Source: Archangium sp.
GTDB lineage: Bacteria; Myxococcota; Myxococcia; Myxococcales; Myxococcaceae
Assembly (NCBI GenBank): GCA_030681645.1
Contig: JAUXRX010000024.1
Span: 62,001 to 126,000 of the forward strand
DNA length: 64,000 nucleotides
Reading direction: 5' to 3'
Shown: in pieces, positions 52,349 through 59,357 of the stretch
How positions within the stretch are numbered: position 1 is the first letter of the stretch
Layout: every line of letters starts with the position of its first letter
Notes under the pieces: generated by a model
The model's database searches: none
Told to the model about the DNA's origin: nothing
Seen by the model: the letters and a program-made list of their open reading frames with translations, nothing else
Translations under genes and position numbers: made by a program

Positions 52349-52915
52349 GTGCGCCGCGTGCGTACCTGGCTCGACACCGTTGCGCGATGGGACCTGAGGT
52401 CGAGCCTCGCCCTGCAGGCGCGCCGGGCCCGGCTGCCCAACCTGCTCTTCGCGACGCTCTCGTGGTCGGGCGCCGGCGGGGTGTGGTTCGCGCTCGCGGC
52501 GCTGCTGATGGCGACCCACCGGCGCGGCGTCGAGTTCATCCCCCGTCAACTCGACTTCGCGGTGGCGATGCTGGCGGGCCTCGCAGCGCTGTTCGTCGGC
52601 GGCGTGATCAAGCGCGCGGCGGGGCGGCGGCGGCCCTTCGCCACCGGCCAGGGCGTCAACGCCGCCATCTGGGCGCCGGGCCCCAGCCGCTCCTTTCCGT
52701 CGACCCACGCGGCCACCGCGGTCGCGCTCGCGGTGGCGCTCTTCGCCATGGCGCACCCGCTCGCGCCGTGGGTTGCGCTGTGGGCCTGCGGCGTCTCGCT
52801 CTCGCGCGTGTGGCTCGGCGTTCACTTCGCCTCAGACGTGCTCGCCGGCGCATTGCTCGGGGCCGGCCTGGGCCTCTTGCCGTGGACGCGCGTGGCGCAG
52901 AGCGTGACGGGCTGA
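52349..52915 (+). CDS. PAP2-type membrane phosphatase
   Basis: A protein of about 188 residues with the three-part phosphatase signature of the PAP2 / undecaprenyl-pyrophosphate phosphatase superfamily: KRAAGRRRPF, PSRSFPSTHAATAVAL and SRVWLGVHFASDVLAG (catalytic His in each of the last two). Five or six hydrophobic helices surround them. It dephosphorylates a lipid phosphate at the periplasmic face. Two GTG starts (52349 and 52358) are possible; I use 52349. It follows the radical SAM gene by 175 bases and might serve the same lipid pathway, but this is only positional. Confidence 0.85.
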   Translation: MRRVRTWLDTVARWDLRSSLALQARRARLPNLLFATLSWSGAGGVWFALAALLMATHRRGVEFIPRQLDFAVAMLAGLAALFVGGVIKRAAGRRRPFATGQGVNAAIWAPGPSRSFPSTHAATAVALAVALFAMAHPLAPWVALWACGVSLSRVWLGVHFASDVLAGALLGAGLGLLPWTRVAQSVTG

Positions 52916-52919
52916 GCCG

Positions 52920-53270
52920 TCAGGACTTCTTCACGAACTCGCTCTTGAGCGACATGGCGCCGAAGCCGTCGATCTTGCAGTCGATGTTGTGGTCACCTTC
53001 GACGAGGTGAATGTTCTTCACCTTCGTGCCGACCTTGAGGGCCGAGGTGGCGCCCTTCACCTTGAGGTCCTTGACGATGACGATCGAGTCGCCTTCCTTG
53101 AGCAGGGTGCCGTTGGCGTCTCGCACCACCAGGCCCCCTTCTTCCTCGGAGGACGCGGCGGCTGGCGCGGTCGCCGACCACTCGTGCGCACACTCGGGGC
53201 ACACCAGCAGCGCGCCGTCTTCGTAGGTGAAAGCCGACTTGCACTTGGGACACGGAGGAAGGTCGCTCAC
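52920..53270 (-). CDS. yjdM: YjdM/PhnA-like zinc-ribbon protein
   Basis: A 116-residue protein nearly collinear with E. coli YjdM (formerly PhnA). An N-terminal zinc ribbon CPKC...CPEC is followed by a Glu-rich linker and a conserved SH3-like barrel: VRDANGTLLKEGDSIVIVKD, KVKGATSALKVGTKVKN, EGDHNIDCKIDGFG, LKSEFVKKS. The GTG at 53270 gives an N-terminus (MSDLPPCPKC) matching the family. Despite its old name it is not a phosphonatase; the role is unclear. It is divergent from the GNAT gene over 27 bases. Confidence 0.95.
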   Translation of the reverse strand: MSDLPPCPKCKSAFTYEDGALLVCPECAHEWSATAPAAASSEEEGGLVVRDANGTLLKEGDSIVIVKDLKVKGATSALKVGTKVKNIHLVEGDHNIDCKIDGFGAMSLKSEFVKKS

Positions 53271-53297
53271 GGACTGCGCCTTACTACAGTCCTCACC

Positions 53298-53957
53298 GTG
53301 GACCTCAGAGACCAACTCCTGGCGTTGCTGACCGACGGGCCAGGAACGGTGCAGATGCGAGCCCTGCTCGAGCTGGGTGAGACGCAGCTCTTCGGCACGG
53401 TGGAGGGCGCGGCCTTCGCGCACGCCGAGGCCGCGCTGGGCGTGCTCATCGGGAAGCCGACGGAGAAGACGCTGCGTGAGCTGACGCTCTGCGGCCTGCC
53501 GCCTGAGCTCCTCGCGCGCGAGCCGGTCGAGCTCGCCGGCTACCGGTGGGAGCCGGTCTCGCTCTCGACGGGCGGAGGCGAAGGCCGGGGGAACGCGAAG
53601 CGCCTCTCGCCGGCGCAGTGGCCGCTCCTGCCGCCGGAGCTGTCGGCGAGCGTCGCCGTCGCGATGGAGCGCCGCGCCGTGTTCTTCGAGGCGGTCGACG
53701 GTCGGCCGGCCGCCCTGGCGTGGGCCCCGCTCAAGAGTGAGCGGTGGTTCGACCTGCACGTGGAGACGCTGCCGGCGTTCCAGCGGCGTGGCCTCGCACG
53801 CAGCGTGGTGCAGGCGGTGGTCGCCCACGAGCGGCACGAGGGGCGCTCGCCGGTGTGGGGCGCGCCGGCCTCGAACGTCGCCGCGGTGGCGCTGGGCCGC
53901 TCGCTGGGCTTCGTGGACTGCGGGCAGATCCTCTGGCGGGCCACGAAGCGCGTATGA
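53298..53957 (+). CDS. GNAT-family N-acetyltransferase
   Basis: A 219-residue protein. The C-terminal half is a GNAT fold: LHVETLPAFQRRGLARSVVQA is the acetyl-CoA loop (motif A), SPVWGAPASNVAAVALGRSLGF is motif B. The N-terminal half (about 110 residues) has no clear match. The GTG at 53298 is taken as start; the longer frame runs antisense through yjdM. The acceptor substrate is unknown. The stop lies 7 bases before the next ATG, so the two genes form a unit. Confidence 0.8.
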   Translation: MDLRDQLLALLTDGPGTVQMRALLELGETQLFGTVEGAAFAHAEAALGVLIGKPTEKTLRELTLCGLPPELLAREPVELAGYRWEPVSLSTGGGEGRGNAKRLSPAQWPLLPPELSASVAVAMERRAVFFEAVDGRPAALAWAPLKSERWFDLHVETLPAFQRRGLARSVVQAVVAHERHEGRSPVWGAPASNVAAVALGRSLGFVDCGQILWRATKRV

Positions 53958-53964
53958 AGGGCGC

Positions 53965-54753
53965 ATGAGTGACTCGTTCTTCACCGTCGACGGCGACGGC
54001 TTCCTTCCCCAGGTGCACGCGACCGGCCCGTGGAGCACCGACTTCCTGCATGGCGGCCCTCCGTGTGCGTTGATCACCCGCGGCTTCGAGCGCGGCCTGC
54101 CCGATGACTTCCAGCTGGCGCGGCTCACCTTCGAGCTGCTGCGGCCGGTGGGCTTCGCCAGGCTGACGCTGCGCACCGAGCTCGACTCCACGGGCGCGAA
54201 CGTACGGCGCGGCACGGCGGTGCTCGAGGCCGACGGCAAGCCGCTCATCCGCGCGCAGGCCACCGCGTTCCGCAAGGTGGCGGTCGAGGTCGACCTGCCA
54301 CAGGAGACCCCGCCTCCGCTCCCCGGCAGCCTCACCTCGTACGTGTTCCCGTTCTTCGCCTGGCCGGTCGGCTACCACACCGCGATGGAGGTGCGCTTCG
54401 CGCGCGGCGCGCTCGGCCAGTCGCCCGTGGCGGTGTGGATGAGGATGAAGGTGCCGCTGCTGCCCGGTGAGAAGCCGTCGCCCTTCGTGCGCGTGGTGTG
54501 CGCGGCGGACTCGGGCAACGGCGTGGCGCAGGTCGTCGACTACGAGCGCTTCACCTTCGTGAACGCGGACCTGTCGTTGTCGCTGCTGCGCAGGCCGAAG
54601 GGCGAGTGGGTGTGCCTCGAGGCGCACACCATGGCCACGAAAGATGGCGTCGGGTTCTCGGACACCCGCCTGTGGGACGAGCAGGGGCCGATCGGCCGCG
54701 GCTGCCAGGGGCTGGTGGTGCGGCCACGCGTCGCTGCGGCGGCTGCAGAGTGA
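53965..54753 (+). CDS. TesB-like acyl-CoA thioesterase family protein
   Basis: A 262-residue double-hotdog protein. It begins SFFTVDGDGFLPQVHATGPW with DFLHGGPPCALITRG, the Gly-rich segment of TesB-like thioesterases; TFELLRPVGFARLTLRTEL and FTFVNADLSLSLLRRPKGEW are further family strands. It ends with TKDGVGFSDTRLWDEQGPIG, the second hotdog. It would hydrolyse acyl-CoA or acyl-ACP. It is coupled to the GNAT gene. A link to the lipid operon upstream is possible but not supported by coupling. Confidence 0.85.
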   Translation: MSDSFFTVDGDGFLPQVHATGPWSTDFLHGGPPCALITRGFERGLPDDFQLARLTFELLRPVGFARLTLRTELDSTGANVRRGTAVLEADGKPLIRAQATAFRKVAVEVDLPQETPPPLPGSLTSYVFPFFAWPVGYHTAMEVRFARGALGQSPVAVWMRMKVPLLPGEKPSPFVRVVCAADSGNGVAQVVDYERFTFVNADLSLSLLRRPKGEWVCLEAHTMATKDGVGFSDTRLWDEQGPIGRGCQGLVVRPRVAAAAAE

Positions 54754-54838
54754 GGGGCTGCCCTCTCGGGAAGAGGGAGAACAGCTCACGCCGGAGGGCG
54801 TCCAGACTCCCGGGAGCCCGCCGTACGTTGGCAGGCGA

Positions 54839-54856
54839 CGCGTGGAAGACCACGCG
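54839..54856. terminator. Hairpin in the convergent gap between the thioesterase and LysM genes
   Basis: CGCGTGG-aaga-CCACGCG is a perfect seven-pair stem with a four-base loop. It is the only clear secondary structure in the 195-base gap 54754-54948. No T-run follows on either strand, so a Rho-independent terminator is only suggested by the convergent context. Confidence 0.45.
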
Positions 54857-54948
54857 GGGACAGGACGACTCCGAAGAGCGGCGCCGGTAGGGAGGGGGCG
54901 CCCGGCGTCGACTTCACCCACTCTGTTGCCGGCACCCGGCCAAAACGA

Positions 54949-56109
54949 TCACAACGAAAGCGTCACGCGCGGCGCACCCTCTGCCACCCCCTCGCACACC
55001 CTCACCTTCCGACCCGACCAACGCGCTTCACCAAACGGCCGGTACTCCGCGAGCAGCGCTGCGCCCGTCACGGCGTCGAGGAGCAGGTCGTACTCGGAGA
55101 CCCCTGTGGGCAGCGGCTGCTCCCGCCAGAGCTCGCGGGGCTGGAACACGCCCTGCCCACCCAGGTCGAAGCGGGCCTCATCGTCTTCGAACACCACGCT
55201 CGCCTCGCGGCAGGTCATCCGCTCGTCCGCGGCGGGCCAGATGAAAGCGCCGACGTCGGTGAACCAGGGCAACGGCCGCGCGAGCTCGGGCTCGAGCCCT
55301 TCCCAGCGCTGCGCGGCGAAGCGGTGGGTGTAGCGGCGCGCCACCTCGGGCCCCACCGCGCGCATCGCCCCGTCCTTCAACACGTGCAGCTGCGCCAGCC
55401 AGTAGCTGCCGTCACCGCGGAGCTGATCCGTTCGCCACTGGTGCGTCACCGCCAGCAGCGCACACCCCTGCGGCTGCGCCACGAACGAGTCGCCGTAGTC
55501 GACGGTGAGGAAGGACCCAACGGGCTGCCCGGCCTGCACCACCATGTGCCGCCACCACTCCACGCCCAGGCCGTTGCTCACGCCTTCGCGCACCGACACC
55601 ACCGACTCCAGGTTGCCATCACCATCGAGATCGACCCGGGCGTGGCGCAGCGCCCGCGGATCGAGCGCCGGAAAGAGCCCCACCGGCCAGGTGGCCAACC
55701 CGAACGAGAGCTCGGCTTCAGGCACATCCTCCGCGGGGGAACACAGGCACGCCTCGCCCGCGCAGGCCGAACGGCGGCACCGCGCGTCGGGTTCCTTCAC
55801 CACCGGCTCGACCCACTCCACCTGCGGACAGGGTCTCCAGTCCGGTGCGCGCCTCGGCGGCCTCCACGCGGGGAGCGCGAGCGTCTTCTCGCCCTCGGGC
55901 ACGAGCAGCCCGCTGCCCCACTGGATCGCGTCGCCCTGCAGGTGATTGAGCGAGCGCAGCCGGGCCACGCTCACGCCCGTCTTCAGCGCCACGTGGCTGA
56001 GCGTCTCGTCGCCGACGCGGTAGACGCGCCACCCCTCGGCTCCGCTCGGGGCAGGCCCAGAACACGAGAGCACCACCAACGCGGCCAGGAAGAGTCGGAG
56101 TGAGGGCAT
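54949..56109 (-). CDS. LysM-domain lipoprotein
   Basis: A 386-residue predicted lipoprotein (MPSLRLFLAALVVLSC). One LysM module (about 30-76: YRVGDETLSHVALKTGVS, SLNHLQGDAIQWGSGLLVPEG) would bind peptidoglycan. A family-B-type repeat provides GPAPSGAEG directly ahead of it. A Cys cluster (CRRSACAGEACLCSP) and a VCBS/FG-GAP-like calcium loop (VDLDGDGNLESVVSVREG) follow in the C-terminal domain, which is otherwise unassigned. The ATG at 56109 gives the signal; the longer frame adds six residues. Confidence 0.8.
   Translation of the reverse strand: MPSLRLFLAALVVLSCSGPAPSGAEGWRVYRVGDETLSHVALKTGVSVARLRSLNHLQGDAIQWGSGLLVPEGEKTLALPAWRPPRRAPDWRPCPQVEWVEPVVKEPDARCRRSACAGEACLCSPAEDVPEAELSFGLATWPVGLFPALDPRALRHARVDLDGDGNLESVVSVREGVSNGLGVEWWRHMVVQAGQPVGSFLTVDYGDSFVAQPQGCALLAVTHQWRTDQLRGDGSYWLAQLHVLKDGAMRAVGPEVARRYTHRFAAQRWEGLEPELARPLPWFTDVGAFIWPAADERMTCREASVVFEDDEARFDLGGQGVFQPRELWREQPLPTGVSEYDLLLDAVTGAALLAEYRPFGEARWSGRKVRVCEGVAEGAPRVTLSL
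56031..56055. repeat. Short family B-type palindrome inside the LysM gene
   Basis: CCCCTCGGCTCCGCTCGGGG contains the GGCTCCGCTC core of the family B element. It sits in frame directly after the lipoprotein signal of the LysM gene, coding for GPAPSGAEG on the minus strand. Confidence 0.6.
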
Positions 56110-56262
56110 GGGGCGACCCGCCTGCAAGCACCGAGCGCGGCCCTGAGAGAACAGGCGGAGACGCCTGCTGCTGCTGCAGGCCGGAGTGCCGCTCCAGGAG
56201 CCGATGGTGCGCTGGGGGCCGTTCGTGAGGCCGGCAAGATCGGCGCGATCCGCCGCTGAGCC

Positions 56263-56973
56263 TCACTCCACCGGGCAGGGGTACTCGACGTCGACCTCGG
56301 CGTCGGCCTTCACCGAGATCACCTGCACCGGACCTGCGACCGTGTTGCCGGCCGCGTCGTAGCAGTCGAAGCGCACCTTGTGATTGCCGGCCTTCGCCTT
56401 GATGCCCAGGAGGGGCGAGCCGCCCAGCTTCTTCCCGTCGAGATAGACGTCGGCGGTGTCGGAAGCGCGGAGGTTGAGCATGCCTTCGGGTGGCGGCGCC
56501 TTGGGCTCGGGCGGCTTGGCGACGACGGGCTCGGGCGGCTTCGCGGCGACCGGCTCGGGGGCCTTCTCGGGCGTCTTCGCCGCCACGGGCTCGGGCGTCT
56601 TTTCCGGGGTCTTCGCCAGCACGGGGGCGGGCACCTTCTCCGGGGTCTTCGCGGGCTCCGGCGGCTTGACGGCGACGGGCTCTGGCGCCTTGACGGCGAC
56701 GGGCTCCGGCGTCTTCGCCGGCACCGGCTCCGGCGTCTTCGCGGCCACCGGCTCCGGCGTCTTCGCGGCCACCGGCTCGGGCGTGTTCACCGGCTCGGGC
56801 CCTTTCGGCAGGCCTGCAACCGCGACCAGGCCCGGAAACTGACGCAGCGAGAGCTCAGGGGCGGTGCGGGGAATCACGGTGCGCGGAGCGCCGCTCTCGG
56901 TGAACGCCATCGCGAGCGCGCCTGCGCTGCCCAGCCCGAACAACACGACGAAGATCCATTTCACTGCTGCCAC
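56263..56973 (-). CDS. PEGA-domain protein with KTPEPVAA repeats
   Basis: A 236-residue envelope protein. An N-terminal membrane anchor (VKWIFVVLFGLGSAGALAMAF) is followed by a region, about 58-160, of imperfect repeats (KTPEPVAA, KTPEPVPA, KPPEPVVA) that should form a stiff Pro/Lys-rich stalk. The C-terminal domain (about 165-236) is PEGA-like (LRASDTADVYLDGKKLGGSPLLGI). The repeat region is encoded by near-identical 18-27-base DNA units, so length variation by slippage is likely. Function unknown; the protein is divergent from the DUF481 gene. Confidence 0.75.
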   Translation of the reverse strand: MAAVKWIFVVLFGLGSAGALAMAFTESGAPRTVIPRTAPELSLRQFPGLVAVAGLPKGPEPVNTPEPVAAKTPEPVAAKTPEPVPAKTPEPVAVKAPEPVAVKPPEPAKTPEKVPAPVLAKTPEKTPEPVAAKTPEKAPEPVAAKPPEPVVAKPPEPKAPPPEGMLNLRASDTADVYLDGKKLGGSPLLGIKAKAGNHKVRFDCYDAAGNTVAGPVQVISVKADAEVDVEYPCPVE

Positions 56974-57010
56974 TGACTACCTCCGCGAATGACCCACGCA
57001 TTTCTTTCAC

Positions 57011-57039
57011 TGGAAAGGCCTCGGTGCACTCCCTATAGG
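57011..57039 (+). promoter_or_regulatory. Candidate sigma-70-type promoter for the DUF481 gene
   Basis: TGGAAA (57011-57016) and TATAGG (57034-57039) are separated by 17 bases, each matching the consensus at four of six positions. A start near 57046 would leave a leader of about 25 bases containing GGGAG ahead of the ATG at 57070. In such GC-rich DNA a TATA-like hexamer at this spacing is unusual. Confidence 0.4.
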
Positions 57040-57069
57040 CAGGCCGCACCCAGCTCCGGGAGAATACAC

Positions 57070-58017
57070 ATGTTTCTGACCCTCGCCTTGTCCGCGCTGC
57101 TCTCGCAGTCAGATGCGTCCACCACGCCGACGGTTCCCCCCGAGCTGAGCGCGACCGATCGCACCGTCATCGCCGCTGAGAAGGCCGCCGCCGCCGCTGA
57201 GAAGGCCGCCGAAGCCGCCCTGCGCATCGCCGACTTCGTGGCCCCCACCGCCGCCCAGAAGGCGGAGGACAAGAAGAAGGAGGGGTGGATCGGCAACCTG
57301 GGCGTGGGCCTCACCTTCATCACCGGCAACAGCCAGACCCTGACCCTCACCGGCAGCGCCGCGGCGGACCGGAAGTGGAAGGTGTGGGCGATCGGCGCGC
57401 GGCTCAGTGGCGCCTACGGCCTGACCAACCCCGACACGAACGCGACGGCGGCCACCTCGACCACCGCCCGCCGGGCCTCGCTCTCGGTGCGCGCCGACCG
57501 GAGCTTCGGTGAGAGCTTCGCCGCGCTCTACGTGCAGCTCGGTTCCGAGTTCGATCACATGAAGAACGTCGAGTCGCGCAGCATGGGTGAGTTCGGCGCG
57601 GCCCTCACCTTCTTCAACAAGAAGGAAGGCGACCTCGAGAAGCTCTACCTGCGGGTCGACCTGGCGCTGCGCGCCGGTTACGAGACGCGCTTCCAGTACT
57701 TCCCGGTGGCCAGCTCGGTCACGGACTACGGCATCGTCATCCTCGCGCCCCGCGCGGCCATCACCTTCCGCTGGAACTTCAACAAGGACGTGCGCCTCAC
57801 CGAAGAGCTGGAGTTCATCCCCTTCCTGCTCGCGCCCACGCTCGGCCGCCTGTTGATCAACAACAACACCAAGCTCAGCGCGAAGCTGACCGAGAACCTG
57901 GCGCTGACGACCGCCGTGCTGATCAACTTCGACTCGCAGCCACCGGAGGGCTCGGGCGGCCTGCTGCGCAAGACCACCGACGTCGCGCTGACCGTCGGCC
58001 TCGAAGCGTCCTTCTGA
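57070..58017 (+). CDS. DUF481-family outer-membrane protein
   Basis: A 315-residue protein with signal MFLTLALSALLSQSDA. An Ala/Glu-rich helical stretch follows (AAEKAAAAAEKAAEAALRIA, about 35-58), then a beta-barrel typical of DUF481: GNLGVGLTFITGNSQTLTLT at the barrel start, repeated amphipathic strands, and a terminal VGLEASF with Phe at the end. GGGAG at 57058-57062 supports the start at 57070. Family members are outer-membrane proteins of unknown function. Confidence 0.88.
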   Translation: MFLTLALSALLSQSDASTTPTVPPELSATDRTVIAAEKAAAAAEKAAEAALRIADFVAPTAAQKAEDKKKEGWIGNLGVGLTFITGNSQTLTLTGSAAADRKWKVWAIGARLSGAYGLTNPDTNATAATSTTARRASLSVRADRSFGESFAALYVQLGSEFDHMKNVESRSMGEFGAALTFFNKKEGDLEKLYLRVDLALRAGYETRFQYFPVASSVTDYGIVILAPRAAITFRWNFNKDVRLTEELEFIPFLLAPTLGRLLINNNTKLSAKLTENLALTTAVLINFDSQPPEGSGGLLRKTTDVALTVGLEASF

Positions 58018-58602
58018 TCAGCTGACGGCGCGCAGGCGAACGGGCTCCGGGGGCTTCGGCTTCGGCGCCCGCTCCTTCAAGCCCGCCCACATGCGCGAGA
58101 GCAGCCCGCCCTTCGCGCCCTCGGCCAACGCCCCGCTCGGGTCTTCCGCGTACGGCTTGCGCGTCTGCATCACGTAGTCGAACCACGGGTGCGTCACGCA
58201 CCAGTTGGCGTTCTGGTCCTTGCCCAGGTGGTGATCGACGTGCCACGGGAGGTGCTCTTTGGCCCACTCGAGGTCGAGGTGGCTGCGCTTGTGCGCGCGG
58301 TAGTACCGGATCATTCCGAACCAGAGCGTGCCGGTGAAGAACGGCGCGACGGGGAAGAGCGGCACCGCGGCCAGCGCGCCCAGCGCGAGCGCCAGCGCTT
58401 CCTTCCCCTGCGGCGACCAGGTGAAGACGCTGCGCGTGTACTGCGGGTCGAACATGCCGTTCTTGAACGCCTCCCGATGGTGCTCGTGCCAGTGGAAGGC
58501 CCAGAAGCTCTTCCGGTTGCGGCCCAGGCCATGAAGCATGTGCTTGTGGAGGAACCACTCTCCGGCGTTCGAGACGGCCAGCCCGATGGGAATGCCCAGC
58601 AT
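58018..58602 (-). CDS. Fatty-acid hydroxylase-superfamily small membrane protein
   Basis: A 194-residue di-histidine membrane protein. Ligand candidates are WFLHKHMLHG, FHWHEHHREAF, the AHKRSHLDLEW segment and HLPWHVDHHLGKDQ, together enough for two irons as in the fatty-acid hydroxylase superfamily. Two hydrophobic segments (LGALAAVPLFPVAPFF, MLGIPIGLAVSN) flank them. I choose the ATG at 58602 because AAGGAG sits seven bases before it; a longer frame begins inside the operator at 58632. It likely oxidises a membrane lipid under control of a TetR-type repressor. Confidence 0.82.
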   Translation of the reverse strand: MLGIPIGLAVSNAGEWFLHKHMLHGLGRNRKSFWAFHWHEHHREAFKNGMFDPQYTRSVFTWSPQGKEALALALGALAAVPLFPVAPFFTGTLWFGMIRYYRAHKRSHLDLEWAKEHLPWHVDHHLGKDQNANWCVTHPWFDYVMQTRKPYAEDPSGALAEGAKGGLLSRMWAGLKERAPKPKPPEPVRLRAVS

Positions 58603-58631
58603 GTGCGCTCCTTGAGTTGAGAGGAGCACAT

Positions 58632-58647
58632 ATGACCGAACGGTCAT
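58632..58647. promoter_or_regulatory. Perfect inverted repeat typical of TetR-family operators
   Basis: ATGACCG-AA-CGGTCAT has seven-base arms with a two-base centre. It lies 30 bases before the hydroxylase ATG at 58602 and directly behind the end of the DUF2378 gene, so it should overlap the hydroxylase promoter. ATGACCG/CGGTCAT arms are a common pattern for TetR-family repressors of lipid genes. The regulator itself is not adjacent, and the TetR at 24036 has a different operator. Confidence 0.6.
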
Positions 58648-58653
58648 TTCATT

Positions 58654-59187
58654 TCAAGTCCACTTCACCTCGTAGGTGGTGGCGAAGTCCTTCGTCTCCA
58701 GCACGCTCACGGTGAGTCCCTTCGCGCCGGCGTGCGTGCAGCCCGACTCGAGAATGCCCCGGTAGAAGCCGGGCCTCACCGTGTAGTTCACGTGCACCTG
58801 GTGGTGATTGGGCGCGAGGGACGTGAGCGTGCCTTCCGAGAAGTTGTTGGCGGTGCGCAGGTTGCGGGTCAGCCGCTCGAGGGTGCGACGGGGCCCGAGG
58901 ATCTTCAGCATCGCCATCAGCGCCGAGCCGATCAGCGTCTTCTCGAAGCCGCGCACGTAGAGCCGCCCCACCTCGGTGTAGCGCTCGAGCTCGGGCAGGT
59001 GGGCGAAGCGGCTGGCCGCGCACGCGTCGAGGATGTCGAGGTGGGACTGCACGGGGTACGCGGCGTCGAACTTCTCGCCCTTCACGCCCGCCTTGAGGAA
59101 CGCGGCGCGCTCCTGCGGCGTGAGCGGCGTCAGCGCCCTGTAGAGCCCCTCCATCGACTGCCCGAACACCACCTTCTCCCCACTCAT
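58654..59187 (-). CDS. DUF2378 (TIGR02265) Myxococcus-type paralogous family protein
   Basis: A 177-residue cytoplasmic protein of the DUF2378 family, which I know as a multi-copy family in Myxococcus and relatives. Features are the N-terminal VVFGQSMEGLYRAL, the Pro-rich PLTPQERAAFLKAGV and the long helical segment AAYPVQSHLDILDACAASRF. The C-terminal beta-half (HHQVHVNYTVRPGFYRGILE) and a Cys at SGCTHAG also fit. The ATG at 59187 is used; an antisense frame continues upstream through the repeat region. Function unknown. Confidence 0.88.
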   Translation of the reverse strand: MSGEKVVFGQSMEGLYRALTPLTPQERAAFLKAGVKGEKFDAAYPVQSHLDILDACAASRFAHLPELERYTEVGRLYVRGFEKTLIGSALMAMLKILGPRRTLERLTRNLRTANNFSEGTLTSLAPNHHQVHVNYTVRPGFYRGILESGCTHAGAKGLTVSVLETKDFATTYEVKWT

Positions 59188-59204
59188 GGACCCTGTATAT
59201 CCCG

Positions 59205-59330
59205 CTGCACTCCGGTTCTCTGGGTCGTTCCGCCTCGGCCAGATGTCCGCTTCGCTCCCATCTGTCTCGCGCAGCGTTCCGCTGCTTTCGGCTGCACTCC
59301 GGTTCTCCGGGTCGTTCGGCTGCACTCGGA
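59205..59330. repeat. Interspersed repeat array, family C
   Basis: GCTGCACTCCGGTTCTCTGG and GCTGCACTCCGGTTCTCCGG are near-identical direct repeats about 95 bases apart, each followed by GTCGTTC. A core resembling the one inside the acyl-CoA dehydrogenase gene (49362-49440) lies between them, with CCGCCTCGGC then CAGCGTTCCGCTG. The array fills most of the 170-base divergent gap 59188-59357. Confidence 0.65.
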
Positions 59331-59357
59331 TCAGGGGTGAAGGGTCAGGCGGGCGTG

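Noticed and set aside
50857..52539. 560-residue open frame on the minus strand
   Set aside because: Mostly a shadow of the radical SAM gene. Only the short upstream part (52208-52332) looks coding-like and is listed separately.
56480..56800. CRISPR-like array
   Set aside because: The repeats are contiguous, in frame and code for KTPEPVAA; there are no unique spacers.
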